A DNA stretch of 64,000 nucleotides from Tamaricihabitans halophyticus. GTDB taxonomy: Bacteria; Actinomycetota; Actinomycetes; Mycobacteriales; Pseudonocardiaceae. Below are positions 1-9,589 of the stretch, piece by piece; position 1 is the first letter of the stretch; each line of letters opens with the position of its first letter. Under the pieces are notes generated by a model that saw nothing but the letters and a program-made list of their open reading frames with translations, ran no database searches and was not told the origin of the DNA. The translations under genes and the position numbers were made by a program. The DNA is taken from NCBI RefSeq assembly GCF_004340875.1, contig NZ_SLXQ01000001.1, forward strand, positions 1,054,001 through 1,118,000. Direction: 5' to 3'.

Positions 1-906
1 GAGCAGGCAAGCAACGTACCCGGCTGGGTCGCCGGAGTGGGCCAGTTCCTGCAGGACGCGGCTGGCAAGGCCGGCGATGGGCTGGGCGAACTCCGCGATA
101 TGTTCGGCAACTTCCTCAGCGGCCTCTTCGATGGCGGCGGCCCGAGCCCCGATGAGCCGCCGAAACCGTTCGACTGGCGCCTGGAATGGCCGAAGCTTGG
201 TTGGGGCGAACTCCCGAACGGCGCTGGCGGTATCAAGCTCGACTCACTCGGCGAGGTCCATCTTGGACCCTTCAGCGTGGCCGTGCCAGACCTCGTGCTG
301 GGTGGAAAGATAGACGAGAACGGCGGAGGATTCGGGCTGTTCGGCGAGTCCCGGCCGCGTGAATTCGATCTCGGCTTTGGCCCCATCGAGCGCAAGACCA
401 ACTACTTCTTGGGTGGCGAAGCTGGACTCAGCAAACCGACCTGGGGCATCGACCACACCGGCGCGGTCAGCATGGGAGCTGGGGCGAATGCCTTCGCCGG
501 CGGCAAGATCAGCGAAGACCTGAAGTACCAGTTCGGCGAGGACGGTCTCAACGCGGGCCTGACTGGGGAAGTCCGCTACGGCATCGGCATTGACGCCCAC
601 GCTGGATTGCACAAGGGGCCGGACGGTAAGTACGAGATCGGCCTTGGTTTCAAGGGCGCTCTTGGCTTCGGCGGTGGGGTCAGCGGGAACATCACGTTGA
701 GCGAAGAGCAGAGCGAATGGGTCGAGAAGACCGCCAAGGAAGCCGCGGACACCTTCGAGAAAACCGGCGAGTGGATCGGGGACAGGAAAGACGAAGCTGG
801 CGAGTGGGTCGGGAACAAGAAGGAGCAGGCCGAGGATGCCGTCGAGTCCACCAAGGACAAGATCGGCGAGGTCGGCGAGAAGATCGGTGAGAAGCTACCC
901 TGGTAA
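1..906 (+). CDS. C-terminal part of a glycine-rich protein (cut by window edge)
   Basis: The frame is open from the first base with no stop, so the start lies outside the window and about 301 codons are visible; a GTG at 37 is only an internal candidate. The middle is Gly-rich with alternating polar and hydrophobic residues, suggesting beta structure. The last 65 or so residues form a charged amphipathic helix with a recurring E-W-[IV]-G plus K/D/E pattern (EWIGDRKDEAGEWVGNKKEQ). No catalytic motif or membrane segment is seen. The architecture recalls C-terminal regions of large type VII secretion-associated proteins of Pseudonocardiaceae, but that is inference from style, not a recognised domain. 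The TAA stop runs straight into a gene-end repeat. Confidence 0.6.
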   Translation, partial: EQASNVPGWVAGVGQFLQDAAGKAGDGLGELRDMFGNFLSGLFDGGGPSPDEPPKPFDWRLEWPKLGWGELPNGAGGIKLDSLGEVHLGPFSVAVPDLVLGGKIDENGGGFGLFGESRPREFDLGFGPIERKTNYFLGGEAGLSKPTWGIDHTGAVSMGAGANAFAGGKISEDLKYQFGEDGLNAGLTGEVRYGIGIDAHAGLHKGPDGKYEIGLGFKGALGFGGGVSGNITLSEEQSEWVEKTAKEAADTFEKTGEWIGDRKDEAGEWVGNKKEQAEDAVESTKDKIGEVGEKIGEKLPW

Positions 907-907
907 C

Positions 908-970
908 CCCGCTAACCTCAAAGAACGCGGTCACGCTCCGTGGCCGCAATATTCCTAGAGATTGCGGTTG
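908..970. repeat. Gene-end repeat, two adjacent copies
   Basis: 908-934 carries the type A form on the minus strand (CGCTAACCTC then AAAGAACGCGGTCACG). 944-967 is a type B palindrome with arms CCGCAAT (944-950) and ATTGCGG (961-967) around a 10-nt loop. They lie between two convergent genes, and the downstream glycosyltransferase stop codon (955-957) is inside the second copy. Confidence 0.75.
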
Positions 971-2142
971 GCGAGGTCGTGCAGCACGGTGAGGTGCTTG
1001 GCCAGCACGGCTTCCATGGTGAAGTTGGCGTCCACCAGCGCGGAACCCGCGGCCGCCAGCTCGGCGGAGGCTGGCGGATCGGTCAACACCTCGATCAGCC
1101 GCGCGGCGAGCGCGCTCGCCGAACCCTGCGGCACCAGATGCACGTTGCTCCGGTCCACCAGCTTGATGTCCAGGAAGTTGTCCGCACGCACCGCGGCGAC
1201 CACCGGCACCCCGGCCGCCATGCTCTCCAAACTCGCCGTACCGAAGCCATAGCCCTGCAACTCGTGGCTTTCCACCGCCGCCGCCGCGAGGTAGTGCGGG
1301 ATATCCCGCTTCGGCACGGCACCCGTGGTCAGCACCGAATCCCGCACGCCCAGCTCGCGAGCCCGCCGCAGGAACGCGTCGAAGTACACCCCGCCGACGA
1401 CGACCAGCTTCGCCTTCGGCACGGACCGCAACACCTCGGGCATCGCTTCGACGAGCGCCATCCGGTCACGCAGCGGTATCACGTGCCCGGTGGAAAGGAT
1501 CACCGGCTCGGAACCGAGCCCGTGCCGCGCACGAACAAGCGCCGCGTCCCCGCCGCGCACCCATTCCGGGTGCACCCCAACCGGAATAGGCACCATGCCG
1601 GCGATGCCGCCGCGATACTTGCGTTCGATGTAGTCCCGCATCTGCACGTCCATCACCACGAACGTCGGTTTACAGCGGCGCATGAACGGCGCGACCACAA
1701 ACCGGTCCAGCACGTTGAACACCTGCTGGTACAGCTTGCGCGGGCTTTGCAGTCTGGTGTGGACACTGAGCAGCATCGGCACATCGTTCTTGCGGGCCCA
1801 CAGCCCGCTCGCCCAGGTCAGGTCGAAGAACTGGCCATGCGCGTGGATGACGTCCGGGCGGAAATCATCGAGCAGCTTGCGCACCCGGCGCGGCAGGCTT
1901 GGCCGCGCGGTAAAGGGGATGTCGAAGTTCACCGCGAGCCGGGTCTCCGGCATCCGGAACGCCGGCAATCGGACGACCCGGACACCGTCCGCATCCTCGT
2001 CGGCCGGCGCCTCGGCATGCCGCGCGGTGAGCACAAGCACCTCGTGCCCTTCCGCCGCGTACCCCTTCGCGAGCGATTCGGACAGGTGTGCACTGCCGCC
2101 AACCCTGGGCGGGTAGAAGTTGTTCACCACGGCGATTCTCAC
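955..2142 (-). CDS. Glycosyltransferase family 4 (GT-B fold)
   Basis: Predicted to transfer an activated sugar to a lipid, glycan or small-molecule acceptor at the cytoplasmic side of the membrane. The 395-residue protein starts with the GT4 pattern ([16 protein letters not shown], the Gly loop), has the HAHG-type segment near residue 105, and the donor-binding E-x7-E region near residues 290-310 ([11 protein letters not shown] then [13 protein letters not shown]). Its ATG overlaps the acyltransferase stop by 4 bp, so it is the last gene of the aminotransferase-epimerase-acyltransferase-GT operon. Acceptor and sugar cannot be read from sequence. The stop codon lies within a gene-end repeat. 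Confidence 0.85.
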   Translation of the reverse strand: MRIAVVNNFYPPRVGGSAHLSESLAKGYAAEGHEVLVLTARHAEAPADEDADGVRVVRLPAFRMPETRLAVNFDIPFTARPSLPRRVRKLLDDFRPDVIHAHGQFFDLTWASGLWARKNDVPMLLSVHTRLQSPRKLYQQVFNVLDRFVVAPFMRRCKPTFVVMDVQMRDYIERKYRGGIAGMVPIPVGVHPEWVRGGDAALVRARHGLGSEPVILSTGHVIPLRDRMALVEAMPEVLRSVPKAKLVVVGGVYFDAFLRRARELGVRDSVLTTGAVPKRDIPHYLAAAAVESHELQGYGFGTASLESMAAGVPVVAAVRADNFLDIKLVDRSNVHLVPQGSASALAARLIEVLTDPPASAELAAAGSALVDANFTMEAVLAKHLTVLHDLANRNL

Positions 2143-2582
2143 GCCGAACCCCCATAATCAATGGTTCCATCGTCCCGCACCGTCCCGATTGGACGCGCTG
2201 GAACACCCGCTACCGCGGTACTCGCCGGCACATCGTGAGTAACCACGGCACCGGCGCCGATCACCGCGGAATCGCCGATCGTGACGCCCATCAACACCAC
2301 CGCGTTCGCCCCGAAGAACACATGGTCGCCGATCCACACCGGCGCGCGGTCCACCTGCGGGTAACGCTGCCCGGTCACGCACCTGCGCACCGTGTTGTGC
2401 GTGTAGATCTGCACGCCACAGGAGAGATCGCAGCCAGCGCCGATCCGCAGTCCACCGGAACCGTCGACCACCGTGAACGCGCCGATCCAGGTCCCCGCGC
2501 CGATTTCCGGCTCGCCGGTGATCCACGCGTGCGCGTTGTATGGATTCGCGGGCAACCCGCGAGCCGACTCAGCCACTGGCAC
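2139..2582 (-). CDS. Hexapeptide-repeat acyltransferase (left-handed beta helix)
   Basis: Likely an O- or N-acetyltransferase acting on a nucleotide sugar. The 147-residue sequence is short for the family and is made of imperfect hexapeptide turns ([44 protein letters not shown]), with the family-typical HN-type residue in the middle (YTHNTVRR) and a C-terminal AGVPARPIG cap. It starts at a GTG 14 bp inside the epimerase 3' end and ends in a 4-bp overlap with the glycosyltransferase, so it is probably translationally coupled on both sides. Placed after an amino-sugar aminotransferase, N-acetylation of a sugar amine is a reasonable inference. Confidence 0.8.
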   Translation of the reverse strand: MPVAESARGLPANPYNAHAWITGEPEIGAGTWIGAFTVVDGSGGLRIGAGCDLSCGVQIYTHNTVRRCVTGQRYPQVDRAPVWIGDHVFFGANAVVLMGVTIGDSAVIGAGAVVTHDVPASTAVAGVPARPIGTVRDDGTIDYGGSA

Positions 2583-3498
2583 GCACCAGGTCGGTCATAC
2601 CTTGCTCCACGGTGATCTCCGGAACCCAGCCAAGTACCTCGCGAGCCCGGGAGATATCCGCCGCCCTGCGGGAAACCAGCACATCGCGCGGGTTGAACGT
2701 GGGTTGCACGTCCACGCCGACCGCATCGATCAGGATCTTGGCCAGCGTCGCGATCGAGGTGTCCACCCCGGTGCCGATGTTGATCGGCAGGTTGGCCTGT
2801 TCCGACTCGAGCGCACACACCACGGAGCGAGCCAGATCGTGCACATGCACGAAGTCCATCGACTGCTCGCCCTTGCCGTCGATCACCGGCGGCAGGCCAG
2901 CCCGCAGGCGCTCGATGAAGTGGTTGATCACCGAGGTGTAGTAGGCCTCGATCTTCTGGCCGGGCCCGTAAACATTGAAGAACCGCAGCGCGTTCCAGGA
3001 CAGTCCACTGTGTCGCTGGTAGAAACCGAGCAGGTCCTCCCCGGCACGTTTACTGATGCAGTACGGGGTGAGCGGGCGCAGCTGATCGTCCTCGTGCATG
3101 GGCAGCCGTTCCGGCTCGCCGTACACCGAGGCGGAGGAGGCGAACACCAGCCGCTGGACGCCCTCGTCAGCGGCCGCGGCGAACACGTTGTGGTTGCCCG
3201 TCATGTTGATGTCGATCGATTCATGCGGGTCCGCGATGGACTTGTTGATCGACACGGTGGCGAAATGGATCACGTGCGTGCAGCCGGTCATCGCGGAGCG
3301 CACCGCCCCGCCGTAGCGCACATCGCGCTCGACCAGTTCCACCTTGCCGGTTTGCTCCCATTCCGCGACGCGCTCGCGGTCCCCGCGCGTCATGTTGTCC
3401 AGGATGCGTACCCGGTAATCACGTTCAAGCAACAGCGGGATTACATGCCCGGCAATGAATCCAGCACCGCCGGTGAACAATACCGTCTTAACGGACAT
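2569..3498 (-). CDS. NAD-dependent sugar epimerase/dehydratase (extended SDR)
   Basis: Acts on a nucleotide sugar as an epimerase, dehydratase or reductase. The N-terminus has the extended-SDR dinucleotide loop [11 protein letters not shown] (residues 9-19) and the active-site pair SSASVYG ... YCISK (Tyr and Lys, around residues 120-150), plus the [10 protein letters not shown] signature near residue 170. At 309 residues it has the usual length. The ATG at 3498 has AAGGGAG about 6 nt upstream. It lies 24 bp downstream of the aminotransferase and overlaps the acyltransferase, so all four genes should be on one transcript. Exact substrate not determinable. Confidence 0.87.
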   Translation of the reverse strand: MSVKTVLFTGGAGFIAGHVIPLLLERDYRVRILDNMTRGDRERVAEWEQTGKVELVERDVRYGGAVRSAMTGCTHVIHFATVSINKSIADPHESIDINMTGNHNVFAAAADEGVQRLVFASSASVYGEPERLPMHEDDQLRPLTPYCISKRAGEDLLGFYQRHSGLSWNALRFFNVYGPGQKIEAYYTSVINHFIERLRAGLPPVIDGKGEQSMDFVHVHDLARSVVCALESEQANLPINIGTGVDTSIATLAKILIDAVGVDVQPTFNPRDVLVSRRAADISRAREVLGWVPEITVEQGMTDLVRASG

Positions 3499-3522
3499 GA
3501 GTCTCCCTTGTGGACAATCTGA

Positions 3523-4650
3523 CTAGGACAGTTCATGGACGACGTCGTGCAAGGTCCGCACGACCTTCGTCACCTCGTCATCGGTGAGGTTCGCATGCAT
3601 GGGGATGGCAAGGCTGCGCCGGAACAGATCGGCGGAGACCGGGCAGTCCGCCGCGCTGCCGTACACCGGTTGCAGATGCGAGGCGTAGGTGCCGAAGTTG
3701 CACTGCACGCCGCGTTCCCGCAGGCCGAGCGCGACCCGGTCACGGCTCACCGCTGGTTCGATCAGCACCAGATAGGACTGCCACGGGTGGGTCCGGTCCG
3801 CGGGCACCTGGGGCGTGCGCACCTCGGCGAGATCGGCCAGCTCGCTGGTGTAGCGAGCGGCGACCCTTTGCCGCGCGGCGAGCAGGTCGGGCAGCCGGTC
3901 CAGCTGCGCGGTCATGATCGCGGCGTGCACATCGGACATCCGGTAGTTGTAACCGAGCTCGGCGAAGCTCGGGATGGGCAGCTCGGCGGCGCCCTCCCTG
4001 CTGATCGCCGGCTCGATACCGTAGCTGTGCAGTTTGCGTACCCGCGCCATGAAGCGCGCATCGTCCGAAGTGATCGCGCCGCCCTCACCCGAAGTGATGC
4101 CCTTGCGGCCGTGGAAGCTGAAGGTGGCCACATCGGCAAGGCTGCCGGCCGACGCGTTCCGGTAGCTGGCGCCCGCCGCGCAGGCCGCGTCCTCGACCAG
4201 GAAAAGTCCGTTGGCCTCGGCAATGGACCGTAGCTCGGCGTAGTCGGCCGGTAGTCCCGCGACGTCCACGGCGATGATCCCGGTGGTCCGCGGGGTGATC
4301 GCGGCGCGCACGGCTGCCGGGTCGACGGTGCCGGTCCCGGGCAGCACGTCGGCGAATACCGGGGTGGCACCGACCCAGCGCACCGCGTGCCCGGTGGCCG
4401 GGAAGGTGAAGTCCGCGACGATCACCTCATCGCCAGGGCGCACGCCGAGGCCGAGCAGCGCGAGGTGCAAGGCGGCGCCGCAACTGCTGGTGGTCAGCGC
4501 CGCAGCCGTACCGGCGACGCTGGCGAATCGCTGTTCGAACCGCTGGCAGGTGGGCCCGGCGCCGGCAAGCCATCCGGAGGCGAAGACCTCCGCGACGGCC
4601 GCGAGCTCCGCCTCACCCACGGTGGGCTGACCCAGTACGACCTCGGACAC
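3523..4650 (-). CDS. DegT/DnrJ/EryC1/StrS-type sugar aminotransferase
   Basis: PLP enzyme expected to transaminate a keto nucleotide-sugar. I place the start at GTG 4650 because TAGGAG sits 5-6 nt upstream; a longer frame to 4713 would add 21 residues with no homology-like character. The family markers are visible: SCGAALHLAL near residue 55, DVAG..AD in the middle, and the PLP lysine in SFHGRKGITSGEGG followed by the Gly-rich strand. C-terminal PMHANLTDDEV is also typical. First gene of the sugar operon, divergent from the flavoprotein gene at 4858 with a roughly 200-bp intergenic region between them. Confidence 0.88.
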   Translation of the reverse strand: MSEVVLGQPTVGEAELAAVAEVFASGWLAGAGPTCQRFEQRFASVAGTAAALTTSSCGAALHLALLGLGVRPGDEVIVADFTFPATGHAVRWVGATPVFADVLPGTGTVDPAAVRAAITPRTTGIIAVDVAGLPADYAELRSIAEANGLFLVEDAACAAGASYRNASAGSLADVATFSFHGRKGITSGEGGAITSDDARFMARVRKLHSYGIEPAISREGAAELPIPSFAELGYNYRMSDVHAAIMTAQLDRLPDLLAARQRVAARYTSELADLAEVRTPQVPADRTHPWQSYLVLIEPAVSRDRVALGLRERGVQCNFGTYASHLQPVYGSAADCPVSADLFRRSLAIPMHANLTDDEVTKVVRTLHDVVHELS

Positions 4651-4857
4651 GACACTCCTACCAGACGGCACTCCCAGCAGACTGCGACTTCCGCGCAACC
4701 TCGCTGCGCACAACGGGTCACCAGCGGAAAGGCAGTTCCGAGTCTAGCCGTCCCGGATCCCCACCCAGCGCCGGCAGGGTTGCCCCGAGCGCGCACTTGC
4801 CAGGGATATTGCCCGTATTGCCCCGTTCACCCGGTCTTGCCAGCTAGGCTGGGCGGC

Positions 4858-6039
4858 GTGCGGGAAACGATCGTGATCGGCGGCGGCATCCTCGGGCTCG
4901 CGGTGGCGCGCGAACTGTCCGCCCGCGGCCAGCAAGTCACCGTCCTGGAGAAGGAGCCGCACTGGGCGGGGCATCAGACCGGCAACAACTCCAATGTGGT
5001 GCACGCCGGGCTGTACTACCCGCCTGGCTCGCTGAAAGCCCGAATGTCCGTAGCTGGCAATAGATCCATTGTGGACTACGCGCGGGCACAGCGGGTACCG
5101 GTCGAGGTATGCGGCAAGCTGGTCGCGGCGACGCACACCGATGAACTCCCCGCCCTGCACGCGCTGGCCGAACGCGCCGAGGCGAACGGGGTTCCCGCCA
5201 AACTGATCGGCCCCGCACAGGCTCGCGAGTACGAACCGGAGCTCGCCTGCGTCGCCGCGTTGCGCGTGGAGACCACCGCGATCATCGACTTCCCCGGGAT
5301 CTGCCAGGCACTCGTCGATGAACTTGCCGAGGCGGGCGTCGAGCTTCGGTTGAACACGCCGGCGCGCGGTATCCGCAAGCGCGGCACGCGGATCGAGGTG
5401 GCCACCGGCGACACCGTGCTGCACGCCGATTACCTGGTGAACTGCGCCGGCCTGTACGCCGACCGGATCGCGCGGATGGCTGGTATGCGGCCGAGCGCGC
5501 GGATCGTGCCTTTCCGCGGCGAGTACTACGAACTGCGGCCGGCCGCCCGTGGCCTGGTGCGCGGGCTGATCTACCCGGTGCCCGATCCGAGCCTGCCGTT
5601 TCTTGGCGTGCACCTCACCCGGATGGTGGACGGCAGTGTGCACGCCGGGCCGAACGCCGTGCTCGCGCTGCATCGCGAGGGGTACCGCTGGTCGGATTTC
5701 TCCGCGCGCGATGTGGCCGAGGTGGCCAGGTTCCCTGGGATCTGGCGGCTCGCGCGCAAGTACGCGTACCCGACGGGGTTGGACGAGGTTCGCCGTTCGC
5801 TGTCCAGGAGGCGGTTCGCGGCCAGCCTCGCCAGGCTGGTTCCGGCGATCGGACCGGCCGATATCCAGCGGCACGGTGCCGGCGTGCGGGCGCAGGCGAT
5901 GCGGGCGGACGGCTCGCTGGTGCAGGACTTTCTGATCGATACCGCACCCGGTCAGGTGCATCTGCTCAGCGCTCCCTCGCCGGCCGCGACCAGCGCGTTG
6001 GAGATCGCCAAGTACGTCGCGGATCAGGTCGGCGAGTGA
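4858..6039 (+). CDS. lhgO: L-2-hydroxyglutarate oxidase-type FAD protein
   Basis: A DAO-family flavoprotein predicted to oxidise L-2-hydroxyglutarate to 2-oxoglutarate with electrons to the respiratory chain. The FAD-binding GGGILGLAVARELSARG lies at residues 7-23 with the acidic end at LEKE; H-QTGNNSNVVHAGLYYPPGS (residues 40-58) is the family hallmark; a second Gly-rich strand VNCAGLYAD is near residue 195. The length of 393 residues is normal. An open frame extends upstream to 4387 but is antisense to the aminotransferase; GTG 4858 fits the FAD motif. A -10-like TAGGCT (4845-4850) ends 7 nt before GTG, so a leaderless mRNA is likely. Followed by a 4-bp overlap with the next gene. Confidence 0.88.
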   Translation: MRETIVIGGGILGLAVARELSARGQQVTVLEKEPHWAGHQTGNNSNVVHAGLYYPPGSLKARMSVAGNRSIVDYARAQRVPVEVCGKLVAATHTDELPALHALAERAEANGVPAKLIGPAQAREYEPELACVAALRVETTAIIDFPGICQALVDELAEAGVELRLNTPARGIRKRGTRIEVATGDTVLHADYLVNCAGLYADRIARMAGMRPSARIVPFRGEYYELRPAARGLVRGLIYPVPDPSLPFLGVHLTRMVDGSVHAGPNAVLALHREGYRWSDFSARDVAEVARFPGIWRLARKYAYPTGLDEVRRSLSRRRFAASLARLVPAIGPADIQRHGAGVRAQAMRADGSLVQDFLIDTAPGQVHLLSAPSPAATSALEIAKYVADQVGE

Positions 6040-6773
6040 TCGGCAGCAAGTACGCGCGGCGGGTGGTGCACCCAGGGCGGTTCGTGGTCGGCGCGATCTG
6101 TCAGTGGTTCGGCATCCTGTTCACCGGCGCGTTCATCGTCGCGGTGATCGACCAGTTCAGCACCGCCTCGGATGCCGAGGACTGGGGTGTCGCACTGGTG
6201 ATCGCCGTCGTGGCGCTGCCGCTACCCAGCGCACTGCTCGTGTTCGGCACGGTGCTGCTGCGTCGCCGACCGCTGGCGACGCTCGCCTGGGAACCGCTTG
6301 TCGGTCAGGGCCCGCTGCCCGCGGAGGCGTGGTCGGAACTGCCCGACCCGCTGGATGGCCGGCCGCCGGCGGAGCGGCACTGTCCGTTGCCGCCAGTTCC
6401 GGTTCCGCCGGATGCCTTGCAGCGACAGATCATCCTGGTGCGCACCGAACTGAACTGGCTGCAGCACAACAACAAGCAGCGACACGCGCTCGGGGTTGGT
6501 CGGCCGATCGCGGCGGGGTTGCTTGTGGTGCCAGCGTTGCTGTTCACCATCCTCGGCCTGGTCATGGCGTTCGACGGGGACAGTGCCAGTAGCACCACGC
6601 TGAACTGGGGACTTTCGTTGGTGATGCTCGAACTGGGGCTGGTGATGCTCACCGCCACCGGGAAACTGATCGTCGCGATGACCAACCCGTTCCGGCGGGC
6701 CAGGCAGCTACGTGCGCTGGAATCGCAGCTACTCAGCAAGCAGTACGGCCGCTACGTCCCACCGCGCGTCTGA
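6036..6773 (+). CDS. Four-helix membrane protein of unknown function
   Basis: I do not recognise a family. The 245-residue protein has four hydrophobic segments (about residues 15-40, 52-75, 158-178 and 190-212) and a cytoplasmic-looking central loop rich in Pro and Leu (residues 80-150) with a short basic helix. Its GTG overlaps the lhgO stop codon by 4 bp, so the pair should be co-translated; a role in anchoring or supporting the flavoprotein is possible but unproven. The TGA stop codon is the first three bases of a gene-end repeat. Confidence 0.75.
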   Translation: MIGSKYARRVVHPGRFVVGAICQWFGILFTGAFIVAVIDQFSTASDAEDWGVALVIAVVALPLPSALLVFGTVLLRRRPLATLAWEPLVGQGPLPAEAWSELPDPLDGRPPAERHCPLPPVPVPPDALQRQIILVRTELNWLQHNNKQRHALGVGRPIAAGLLVVPALLFTILGLVMAFDGDSASSTTLNWGLSLVMLELGLVMLTATGKLIVAMTNPFRRARQLRALESQLLSKQYGRYVPPRV

Positions 6774-6801
6774 CCGCAAGATCCCTAAAGATTGCGGTTA
6801 C
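6771..6801. repeat. Gene-end repeat, type B
   Basis: Arms ACCGCAA (6773-6779) and TTGCGGT (6792-6798) flank GATCCCTAAAG-like sequence. It lies between convergent genes, and its first three bases are the stop of the upstream membrane protein. Confidence 0.8.
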
Positions 6802-6813
6802 GGGCGGTGATGG

Positions 6814-7644
6814 CTACGCGGTCTCGGCCAGGAAGGCGCGGATCTTCGCGGCCAGCGCCACCGGCTGATCAAGCGGGATCAGCGTGTAGCTGTCTGGAAT
6901 CTCGGCGAACCGCCCCTTCGGCAGCAACGCGGCAAGTCGGCGCCCGGTGTCCACCGGCATCATCCGGTCCTCGGCAGCCCAGACGACCAACGCCGGGCGC
7001 GGGAACGAACGCAACCCCTCCGCCGCGGTCAACATCGCCGTCCGCCGCACGTTACGCAAGTATCGGACCAGGTCCCGGCGAATCGCGGGCTGCCGCAGCA
7101 CGGGACGCAGCCAGGAACGCGCCATATCTCTCGGCACGCCACGCTTGGTCATCACACCCCAGGCAATCGGTAGCCGCTGCACGGCTCGAAAACGCAAACC
7201 CTGAAATGTCAGGAAGACCCCACCGGGAATCTTGCCGGCCAGTCCGATGAGCTTGCCAGGCAGCCCCGGCGGGTAGTTCTCCAACGCCTCGCAGGAGGCC
7301 ACCACCAATCGGCCAATCCGGTCCGGTCGATTCGCGGCGAGAGTTTGCGCGTGTCCACCGTCGTTTTCCACCAGAGTCACATCGGTCAGCTCCAGCTTTT
7401 TCAGGAACTCGCCAATCAGCATGGCCACCGAATACGGACTCAACGGCACGTCCGGGCGCATCGAATAACGGTGTGAGCCATACGGCACGGTGGGCGCGAG
7501 CACCCGGAAACCGGCCAACTCCGGAATCACCGCACGCCACAGCTCGGCGTTCTGCCCGAGCCCATGCAGCAACACGATCACCGGCCCGGTACCACCGGTG
7601 TCCTGGTATTCGATCCGACCGGCGGACAGTTCGATCTCCGGCAT
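6814..7644 (-). CDS. Alpha/beta hydrolase fold protein
   Basis: Soluble hydrolase of the haloalkane dehalogenase/epoxide hydrolase type. The oxyanion motif is LLHGLGQN (near residue 30). The nucleophile elbow reads LVENDGGHAQ, which places Asp rather than Ser as nucleophile, and a later acid is in VWAAEDRMMP. The usual C-terminal His is not obvious: the matching stretch is IPDSYTLIPLDQP. The start at ATG 7644 has GCGGAG upstream; the longer frame to 7833 runs through the divergent TetR gene and is rejected. Likely controlled by that TetR regulator. Substrate unknown. Confidence 0.82.
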   Translation of the reverse strand: MPEIELSAGRIEYQDTGGTGPVIVLLHGLGQNAELWRAVIPELAGFRVLAPTVPYGSHRYSMRPDVPLSPYSVAMLIGEFLKKLELTDVTLVENDGGHAQTLAANRPDRIGRLVVASCEALENYPPGLPGKLIGLAGKIPGGVFLTFQGLRFRAVQRLPIAWGVMTKRGVPRDMARSWLRPVLRQPAIRRDLVRYLRNVRRTAMLTAAEGLRSFPRPALVVWAAEDRMMPVDTGRRLAALLPKGRFAEIPDSYTLIPLDQPVALAAKIRAFLAETA

Positions 7645-7676
7645 AGCGCACGCTCCGCAGACTTTGACAGGAGATT

Positions 7677-7701
7677 TGATAGATCGCTCTACTGATAGAC
7701 T
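7677..7701. promoter_or_regulatory. Putative TetR operator and leaderless promoter
   Basis: The 63-bp gap between the divergent hydrolase and TetR genes has a near-palindrome TAGATCGCTCTA (7680-7691, 10 of 12 symmetric) and two direct copies of TGATAGA (7677-7683 and 7693-7699). The -10-like TAGACT (7696-7701) ends 6 nt before the TetR GTG. TAGAnnnnTCTA cores are known for LmrA/YxaF-type TetR regulators; the assignment here is inference. Confidence 0.5.
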
Positions 7702-7707
7702 AGCACG

Positions 7708-8286
7708 GTGGGCACCACCAAGGAACGCATCATGCTGGCCGGGTCCAAGCTGTTCCGGCGAAACGGCTACACCGGCACCGGAATGAAGCAGATCGTCGCC
7801 GAGGCCAGTGCGCCGTTCGGTTCGCTGTACCACTTCTTTCCCGGCGGCAAGGAAGACCTCGGCGACCAGGTAATTCGCAACTCCGGCCGGCTCTACGGCC
7901 AGCTCGTCGATGCCTTCTTCGACCCCGCGCCGGACCCGGAAACGGCGGTACGCGACGCCTTCGCGGGGGCCGCGACGACGCTGCGGGAAACCGACTTCGC
8001 CGATGCCTGCCCGATCGCCACCATTGCCCTCGAGGTGTCCAGCACCAACGAGAACCTGCGCCGCGCCTGCGCGGAGGTCTTCGAAGAGTGGATCGGCACT
8101 CTCGCCGCCCGGTTCAGCGCGGCCGGCATCGCCCAGGACCGCGCCCGCGAACTGGCTGTTTCGCTGATCTGCGGACTCGAAGGCGCGTTCGTACTGAGCC
8201 GCGCGCTACGCGATACGAAACCCGTCGAGATCGCCGGAGCCTCGGCCGCGGCCGAGGTGCGCGCGGCACTAGCCGCCGGGCTGTAG
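7708..8286 (+). CDS. TetR/AcrR regulator, LmrA/YxaF-like
   Basis: DNA-binding repressor, 192 residues. The N-terminal HTH is clear (residues 5-50: [20 protein letters not shown] then [19 protein letters not shown]). The [12 protein letters not shown] recognition helix and the [12 protein letters not shown] segment in the ligand domain (about residue 95) are typical of the LmrA/YxaF group, which senses small aromatic compounds. Divergent from the alpha/beta hydrolase, with an operator-like palindrome between them, so it probably represses the hydrolase and itself. Its 3' end overlaps the convergent serS 3' end by 18 bp. Confidence 0.88.
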   Translation: MGTTKERIMLAGSKLFRRNGYTGTGMKQIVAEASAPFGSLYHFFPGGKEDLGDQVIRNSGRLYGQLVDAFFDPAPDPETAVRDAFAGAATTLRETDFADACPIATIALEVSSTNENLRRACAEVFEEWIGTLAARFSAAGIAQDRARELAVSLICGLEGAFVLSRALRDTKPVEIAGASAAAEVRAALAAGL

Positions 8287-9534
8287 CACCTCGCGCCCGC
8301 CGAGATACGGCCGCATCGCCTCGGGCACCCGAATCGAGCCATCCGCCAGCTGATGGTTTTCCAGGATCGCGACGATCCACCGGGTGGTTGCCAGCGTGCC
8401 GTTCAGGGTGGCCGCGATCTGCGTACGCCCTTCCTCGTCCCGGTACCTGATGTTCAGCCGGCGCGCCTGGAACGTGGTGCAGTTCGAGGTCGAGGTGAGC
8501 TCCCGGTAGGCCTGCTGGGTCGGTACCCACGCTTCGCAGTCGTACTTGCGCGCCGCGCTGGTGCCCAAGTCGCCACCGGCCACGTCGATCACCCGGTAGG
8601 GCACTTCCAGCTTGCCCAGCATCTCCTCTTCCCAGGCGAGCAGCCGCTGGTGCTCAGCCTCGGCGTCCTCCGGCTTGCAGTACACGAACATCTCGACCTT
8701 GTCGAACTGGTGCACCCGGATGATGCCCCTGGTGTCCTTCCCGTACGAACCCGCTTCCCTGCGGAAACACGAGGACCAGCCGGCGTAGTGCCGAGGGCCG
8801 GCGCTGAGGTCGATGATCTCGTCCGAGTGATAGCCGGCGAGCGAGACCTCCGAGGTGCCAACCAGGTACAGGTCATCGTCGCGCAGCCGGTACACCTCCG
8901 AGGAGTGCGCGCCGAGGAAACCAGTACCGGCCATGATCTCCGGGCGCACCAGTACCGGCGTGATCATCAGCGTGAAACCGTGGTCGGACGCCTGCTGCGC
9001 GGCCATGTTCAGCATCGCGAGCTGTAGCTGCGCGCCGATGCCGGTGAGGAAGTAGAACCGGGCGCCGGAAACCTTCGCGCCCCGTTCGGTGTCGATGGCA
9101 CCTAGCCCGGTGCCCAGGTCGACGTGATCACGCGGGGTGAAGTCGAACTCGCGTGGCGTACCGACGTGTTTGAGCACGACGTAGTCGTCCTCGCCGCCGG
9201 CCGGCGCCTCCGGATGCACCACGTTTGGCACGACGGCGTGCAGCTCGGCCAGCTTCTCCTCGGCCGTGGTGCGCTCCGCGTCCGCGGCCTTGACCCGTGC
9301 GGCGAGCTCCTTACCCCTAGCAAGGAGCTCTTCGCGTTCCGCGCCGGAAGTCTTCCCGACCTGTTTGCCGAGCTGCTTCTGCTCGGCGCGCAGCCCTTCC
9401 GCCGTGGACACCGCGGAACGACGCGTCTCGTCGGCGGACAGCAGGGCCTCTACCAGTGCCTCGTCCTCGCCACGGGCGCGCTGCGAAGCGCGCACCGCCT
9501 CCGGGTCGTCGCGCAGTGTCTTCAGGTCAATCAC
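8269..9534 (-). CDS. serS: Seryl-tRNA synthetase
   Basis: Charges tRNA-Ser and tRNA-Sec with serine. The N-terminal coiled coil (roughly residues 25-105, rich in A/E/K/R) is followed by class II motifs: motif 2 [14 protein letters not shown] near residue 265 and motif 3 with the [17 protein letters not shown] segment near residue 360. GTG 9534 is chosen since the family starts with [MV]IDLKTLR; four extra codons upstream are possible. A -10-like TAGTGT (minus strand, 9543-9548) lies 8 nt before the start, so the transcript may be leaderless. Gene order with the two downstream-oriented Rv3835/Rv3836-like genes matches M. tuberculosis Rv3834c-Rv3836. Confidence 0.96.
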   Translation of the reverse strand: MIDLKTLRDDPEAVRASQRARGEDEALVEALLSADETRRSAVSTAEGLRAEQKQLGKQVGKTSGAEREELLARGKELAARVKAADAERTTAEEKLAELHAVVPNVVHPEAPAGGEDDYVVLKHVGTPREFDFTPRDHVDLGTGLGAIDTERGAKVSGARFYFLTGIGAQLQLAMLNMAAQQASDHGFTLMITPVLVRPEIMAGTGFLGAHSSEVYRLRDDDLYLVGTSEVSLAGYHSDEIIDLSAGPRHYAGWSSCFRREAGSYGKDTRGIIRVHQFDKVEMFVYCKPEDAEAEHQRLLAWEEEMLGKLEVPYRVIDVAGGDLGTSAARKYDCEAWVPTQQAYRELTSTSNCTTFQARRLNIRYRDEEGRTQIAATLNGTLATTRWIVAILENHQLADGSIRVPEAMRPYLGGREVLQPGG

Positions 9535-9589
9535 GGCATATAACACTAGCGGCGGGGTCGCGTGCGGTAGCCAGGACCCGGGCGGTGCC

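Noticed and set aside
940-2157. Long plus-strand frame of 405 codons opposite the glycosyltransferase
   Set aside because: Composition is Arg/His-rich with no domain pattern, and the minus strand has clear GT4 motifs; a GC-bias shadow.
4744-5961. 405-codon minus-strand frame opposite lhgO
   Set aside because: No recognisable motif; lhgO on the plus strand has the full FAD-binding signature.
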